Origin: a bacterium
Lineage (GTDB): Bacteria > Campylobacterota > Campylobacteria > Campylobacterales > Sulfurimonadaceae
Assembly (NCBI GenBank): GCA_018824795.1
Contig: JAHJFL010000049.1
Coordinates: 1 to 8,269, forward strand
Length of the DNA: 8,269 bases
Direction of reading: 5' to 3'
Each line of letters opens with the position of its first letter. The stretch's first letter is position 1. Below, piece after piece: positions 5,205 through 8,269 of the stretch. A program made the translations under genes and the position numbers. The notes beneath the pieces are model-generated. The model searched no databases. It saw only the letters and a program-made list of their open reading frames with translations, and was not told where the DNA came from.

Positions 5205-5849
5205 ATGAAAAAATACTTATTATTTGACAATGACGGCGTATTGGTAGAAACTGAGAAATGGTATCATCGAGCGAATGTAGAAGTTTTAGAACTCTTGGGT
5301 CTCAAAATCAGCGAAGAGCGCTATAAAGAGATTATGATTAAAGGGCAAAGTGCCCTGTTACTTGCCAAAGAGCATGGCTACGACCATGATACTATTGAAG
5401 CTTACCGTGATAAACGCAATGAACTGTATCAACACTACATTCGTACAGAAAATATAGAGATAGCCGGTGTTTCAGAGATTATTGCTGAATTAAAAGAGCA
5501 CTATAAAATGGGCATAGTTACTTCAGCAAGACGTGAAGATTTTGAGCTTATTCACTCAAAAGGCAACATAACCAAGCATATGAATTTTGTTTTATGTTCC
5601 AAAGAGTACAAACGCTCGAAGCCTCATGGAGACCCTTATCTCGAAGGTTTGGCGCGTTTTGGCGGAGAGAAAAATGAAGCTCTTATAGTTGAAGATTCCG
5701 GTCGTGGGCTTGCTTCTGCTTTAGATGCAAAGATTGATTGTGCCATAGTTTACAATGAATTTACGGTTTCACATGACTTTGCAGGGGCGACGCATCGAAT
5801 TGACAATCTTGGGGAATTAAAAAGATTGTTGGAAGAAATTAACAGTTGA
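5205..5849 (+). CDS. HAD-superfamily hydrolase, beta-phosphoglucomutase-like subfamily
   Basis: The 214-residue protein carries all four HAD motifs. Motif I is FDNDGV with nucleophile Asp8 and acid/base Asp10, motif II is TSA (Thr106/Ser107), motif III is Lys139 in SKPHGDPY, and motif IV is VEDSGRG (Glu163, Asp164). An alpha-helical cap of the subclass I type occupies roughly residues 15-85. It should be a magnesium-dependent cytoplasmic phosphatase or phosphomutase acting on a small phosphorylated metabolite; the substrate cannot be told. The start is certain: an in-frame TAG (5199-5201) lies two codons upstream and motif I begins at residue 7. No Shine-Dalgarno exists and a TATAAT ends six bases before the ATG, so a leaderless mRNA is predicted. 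It is transcribed alone, away from the esterase and toward purL. Confidence 0.9.
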   Translation: MKKYLLFDNDGVLVETEKWYHRANVEVLELLGLKISEERYKEIMIKGQSALLLAKEHGYDHDTIEAYRDKRNELYQHYIRTENIEIAGVSEIIAELKEHYKMGIVTSARREDFELIHSKGNITKHMNFVLCSKEYKRSKPHGDPYLEGLARFGGEKNEALIVEDSGRGLASALDAKIDCAIVYNEFTVSHDFAGATHRIDNLGELKRLLEEINS

Positions 5850-5856
5850 TTTTTTT
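5836..5856 (+). terminator. Possible weak terminator of the HAD gene
   Basis: AAATTAA and TTGATTT can pair (one G-T wobble) around a three-base CAG loop, and the structure runs into seven consecutive T residues at 5850-5856. It overlaps the end of the coding region and its stop. The stem is nearly all A-T, so it would be weak; the repeat array that follows could supply stronger folding. Confidence 0.25.
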
Positions 5857-5878
5857 GCAGAAAAGAATAAAAAGAGGT

Positions 5879-6047
5879 TTTAGAAACTAGATTGCCGCGC
5901 TTCGCTCGCAATGACAAAACAAAGTGGCTTTAGAAACTAGATTGCCGCGCTTCGCTCGCAATGACAACACCTAGTCACTGCGAGACTTCGAAGAAGTCGT
6001 GGCAGTCTATCATGTATAAATAGATTGCTTCGTTCTTCGCAATGACA
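5879..6047. repeat. Array of four ATTGC...GCAAT palindromic repeat units
   Basis: Units one (5879-5917) and two (5929-5967) are identical over 39 bases with a 50-base period. Unit three (about 5975-6009) is a diverged copy in the opposite orientation, and includes a GACTTC-GAA-GAAGTC hairpin (5984-5998). Unit four (6021-6047) is shorter, in the original orientation. Each contains an arm such as ATTGC paired with GCAAT, and reads GTCATTGCGAG on the other strand. That motif recurs in dispersed non-coding repeats of many bacteria. The array fills most of the 247-base gap between the convergent HAD and purL genes. No open reading frame or mobility gene is associated. Confidence 0.85.
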
Positions 6048-6051
6048 AAAC

Positions 6052-6066
6052 GCACTCTTAGAGTGC
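6052..6066 (-). terminator. Terminator-like hairpin downstream of purL
   Basis: On the minus strand, GCACTC and GAGTGC form a perfect six-base-pair stem with a TAA loop, 31 bases past the purL stop, followed by GTTTTG. The tail is short and interrupted by G, so intrinsic termination would be moderate; the palindromic repeat units immediately beyond could add to it. Confidence 0.4.
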
Positions 6067-6096
6067 TATTCTAAAGGGAATGAAAAAGATACCTTT

Positions 6097-8269
6097 CTAG
6101 ATATCTCTCTCAATAACTCTCTGGAATGTGTTGAAGTAGTTGTCTTGTAACTGCTCCATACTCATGCTGATGTCATTTACTCTAATTGTAGCTCCACCGA
6201 TTGTTCCGATTTGCTCACATGCCAAGTCACCAAGCATCGCCTCAAACGCAGCGCAGTTTTCAGCTTTTACTTCGATAATAGCGCGGCTCATACTCTCTGC
6301 AAAAATGTCTCTCTCATCAACCACTTTCATTGCAACATCACAGCCAAGGCCTGAAGTCGCTGCCATTTTTGCTAAAGCAATAGCAACACCGCCGCTACTT
6401 GCATCTTTAGCACATTCTAGCAAGTTTTTCTTGTTCGCTTCAATAACTAAGTCCCAAAGAGCAAGCTCATTTTTGTAGTTAATTACTGGAAGTGTTCCCG
6501 CAACTGTATGACAAATCTCTTTCATATACAAAGAACCGCCAAACTCAGATTTTGACTCACCTACCAGGTAAAGTACATTTCCTTCAGCTTGAAAGCTAGA
6601 CATTAAAACATTGTTTTGGTCATCGTTTACACCAACCGTTGCAATAGAAGGCGTTGGAAAAACAGAAACGCCGTTTGTCTCATTGTAAAGTGAAACATTT
6701 CCGCCAATTACTGGAGTTGTAAGCTCAGCACAAGCCTCTTTAATACCTAAACAGCTTTGACCAAACTGCCACATAACTTCTGGGTTTTCAGGGTTACCGA
6801 AGTTCAGACAGTCTGTAATTGCAAGAGGACGAGCGCCACTCATTGCAACATTTCTTCCTGACTCAATTACAGCCGCAGCACCACCGCCCATTGGGTCAAT
6901 GTAGCAGTAACGAACATTACAGTCAGCACTCATTGCAAGCGCTTTTCCGTTCTCTTTAATGCGGATTACAGAAGCGTCAAGCATCCCGCCTTTTTTGATT
7001 GTGTTTGTCTGAACCATAGAGTCATACTGCGTGTATATCCACGCTTTATCAACAACTTCCATAGATTTTGTTAATGTCTCAAACGCAGTCTGGTTAGAAA
7101 CTTTGTCAAAATCATTGATAGTGACATTTGCAATTTCGTCTAAGTATTTTGGTCTTGTCATTGGACGGTTAAGCTCAGGTGCCTCTTCACTTACAGGGTT
7201 AACCGGAACCTCAGCAACTTTGTCACCATGCCAGAAAAGTTCCATATTACCCGTTGCAGTTACTTCACCGATAACCGCAGCATCTAAGTCCCATTTTTCA
7301 AAAATGTCAATAATTGCTTGCTCTGAACCTTTCTTAGCACATAAAAGCATACGCTCTTGAGACTCAGAGAGCATAAAATCGTAAGGAGTCATATTCTCTT
7401 CACGAGCAGGAACTTTGTCAAGGTGCATAATCATTCCCGAACCTGAACGTCCGGCCATCTCAAAAGAAGAAGATGTAAGACCTGCTGCACCCATATCTTG
7501 AATACCGACAACATAATCAGTTTTGAAAAGTTCTAAACACGCTTCAAGTAGAAGTTTTTCAGTAAATGGGTCACCAACTTGAACAGTCGGACGAAGAGAT
7601 TTTGACTCTTCTGTAAAGCTGTCAGATGACATTACAGCTCCGCCAAGACCATCACGGCCTGTTTTTGCACCCACGTACATTACAGGATTACCGATACCAT
7701 CAGCACGTCCGTAGAAAATTTCATCTGATTTTGCAAGACCTAAAGTGAATGCGTTTACAAGGATATTTCCGTTGTAACACTCATCAAAACTTGTCTCACC
7801 ACCGATAGTAGGAACACCCATACAGTTTCCATAACCACCGATTCCAGCAACAACACCACGTACCAAATAACGTTGGTGTGCAGAAATTTTGTCATCATTA
7901 AGTACATTTCCAAAACGCAGTGCGTTTAGGTTAGCGATTGGACGCGCGCCCATTGTAAATACGTCACGCATAATCCCGCCAACACCTGTTGCAGCACCTT
8001 GGTACGGCTCAATAAATGAAGGGTGATTGTGTGATTCCATTTTAAATACAGCCGCATAACCGCCGCCAATGTCAATAACACCTGCGTTTTCACCTGGACC
8101 TTGAATAACCCACGGAGCTTTAGTTGGAAAACCTTTTAAGTGTACTTTTGAAGATTTATAAGAACAGTGCTCACTCCACATAGCTGAAAAAATACCTAAC
8201 TCTACTAAATTAGGCTCACGACCTAAAATCTGTTTGATATGCGTGTAATCATCTTGAGATAATTTATGA
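6097..8269 (-). CDS. purL: Phosphoribosylformylglycinamidine synthase, small PurL subunit (N-terminus cut off)
   Basis: PurL uses ATP and ammonia to convert FGAR to FGAM, the fourth step of purine synthesis, in the cytoplasm. The reading frame is open to the window edge: 29 codons precede the ATG at 8181, beginning [10 protein letters not shown] and running through [24 protein letters not shown]. The true start therefore lies just outside and the internal ATG is not it. The visible 723 residues are close to the usual 730-740 of the small form. That form lacks the fused glutaminase and works with separate PurQ and PurS. Key features are catalytic His in [44 protein letters not shown], a second-half [10 protein letters not shown] and [12 protein letters not shown] near the end. 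The pseudo-duplicated AIRS-like domain pattern is intact. It ends at a TAG, followed by a hairpin and the repeat array. Confidence 0.96.
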   Translation of the reverse strand, partial: HKLSQDDYTHIKQILGREPNLVELGIFSAMWSEHCSYKSSKVHLKGFPTKAPWVIQGPGENAGVIDIGGGYAAVFKMESHNHPSFIEPYQGAATGVGGIMRDVFTMGARPIANLNALRFGNVLNDDKISAHQRYLVRGVVAGIGGYGNCMGVPTIGGETSFDECYNGNILVNAFTLGLAKSDEIFYGRADGIGNPVMYVGAKTGRDGLGGAVMSSDSFTEESKSLRPTVQVGDPFTEKLLLEACLELFKTDYVVGIQDMGAAGLTSSSFEMAGRSGSGMIMHLDKVPAREENMTPYDFMLSESQERMLLCAKKGSEQAIIDIFEKWDLDAAVIGEVTATGNMELFWHGDKVAEVPVNPVSEEAPELNRPMTRPKYLDEIANVTINDFDKVSNQTAFETLTKSMEVVDKAWIYTQYDSMVQTNTIKKGGMLDASVIRIKENGKALAMSADCNVRYCYIDPMGGGAAAVIESGRNVAMSGARPLAITDCLNFGNPENPEVMWQFGQSCLGIKEACAELTTPVIGGNVSLYNETNGVSVFPTPSIATVGVNDDQNNVLMSSFQAEGNVLYLVGESKSEFGGSLYMKEICHTVAGTLPVINYKNELALWDLVIEANKKNLLECAKDASSGGVAIALAKMAATSGLGCDVAMKVVDERDIFAESMSRAIIEVKAENCAAFEAMLGDLACEQIGTIGGATIRVNDISMSMEQLQDNYFNTFQRVIERDI

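Noticed and set aside
5879..6047. Possible CRISPR array
   Set aside because: Only two identical units exist, the gap is about 11 bases rather than a spacer-sized one, a further unit is inverted, and no cas gene is present.
8179..8181. purL starting at the ATG at 8181
   Set aside because: The frame stays open to the window end and upstream codons encode the conserved GREPNL(V)ELG..SAMWSEH region of PurL, so this ATG is internal.

Overview
The window looks like chromosomal DNA from a Campylobacterota bacterium, most probably a free-living Sulfurimonas-like organism. The grounds are the cbpA-hspR heat-shock pair in the order known from Helicobacter and Campylobacter, protein sequences that read like that group, moderately low GC, and a pfkA gene, which the host-associated relatives C. 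jejuni and H. pylori lack. The genus is inferred from memory of protein style, not from a search. No phage, transposase, CRISPR, tRNA or rRNA gene is visible.

Layout. Positions 1-1009 (minus strand) hold the start of hspR and the complete cbpA gene ahead of it. They are driven by a near-consensus sigma-70 promoter at 1048-1077 overlain by an HspR-type operator (HAIR) at 1062-1082, so the pair looks autoregulated. Positions 1083-1427 contain no gene but three stacked palindromic structures; the last ends inside the purH stop codon. Positions 1428-2966 (minus) are purH, which starts at TTG behind a leader containing a perfect 12-bp hairpin. Positions 3118-4511 (plus) are a run of three closely packed ORFs: a 40-codon ORF repeating the first 12 codons of pfkA, pfkA itself, and a small NIF3/YqfO-like protein overlapping pfkA by 8 bases. 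Positions 4528-5151 (minus) encode a small carboxylesterase and 5205-5849 (plus) a HAD phosphatase. These two diverge from a 53-bp spacer with two extended -10 promoters placed so that both mRNAs should be leaderless. Positions 5850-6096 hold an array of four ATTGC...GCAAT palindromic repeats and a terminator-like hairpin. Positions 6097-8269 (minus) are purL, lacking only its first few codons.

Working together. PurL (step 4) and PurH (the last two steps) belong to de novo IMP synthesis; neither is in an operon with the other here. PfkA commits fructose 6-phosphate to glycolysis. CbpA and HspR form a chaperone/repressor feedback pair. The esterase and HAD enzymes are housekeeping hydrolases of unknown substrate.

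Nothing here amounts to a clear new multi-gene system. The points most worth following are the duplicated pfkA 5' end, the twin leaderless promoters, the purH leader with two mutually exclusive hairpins, and the structured repeats.
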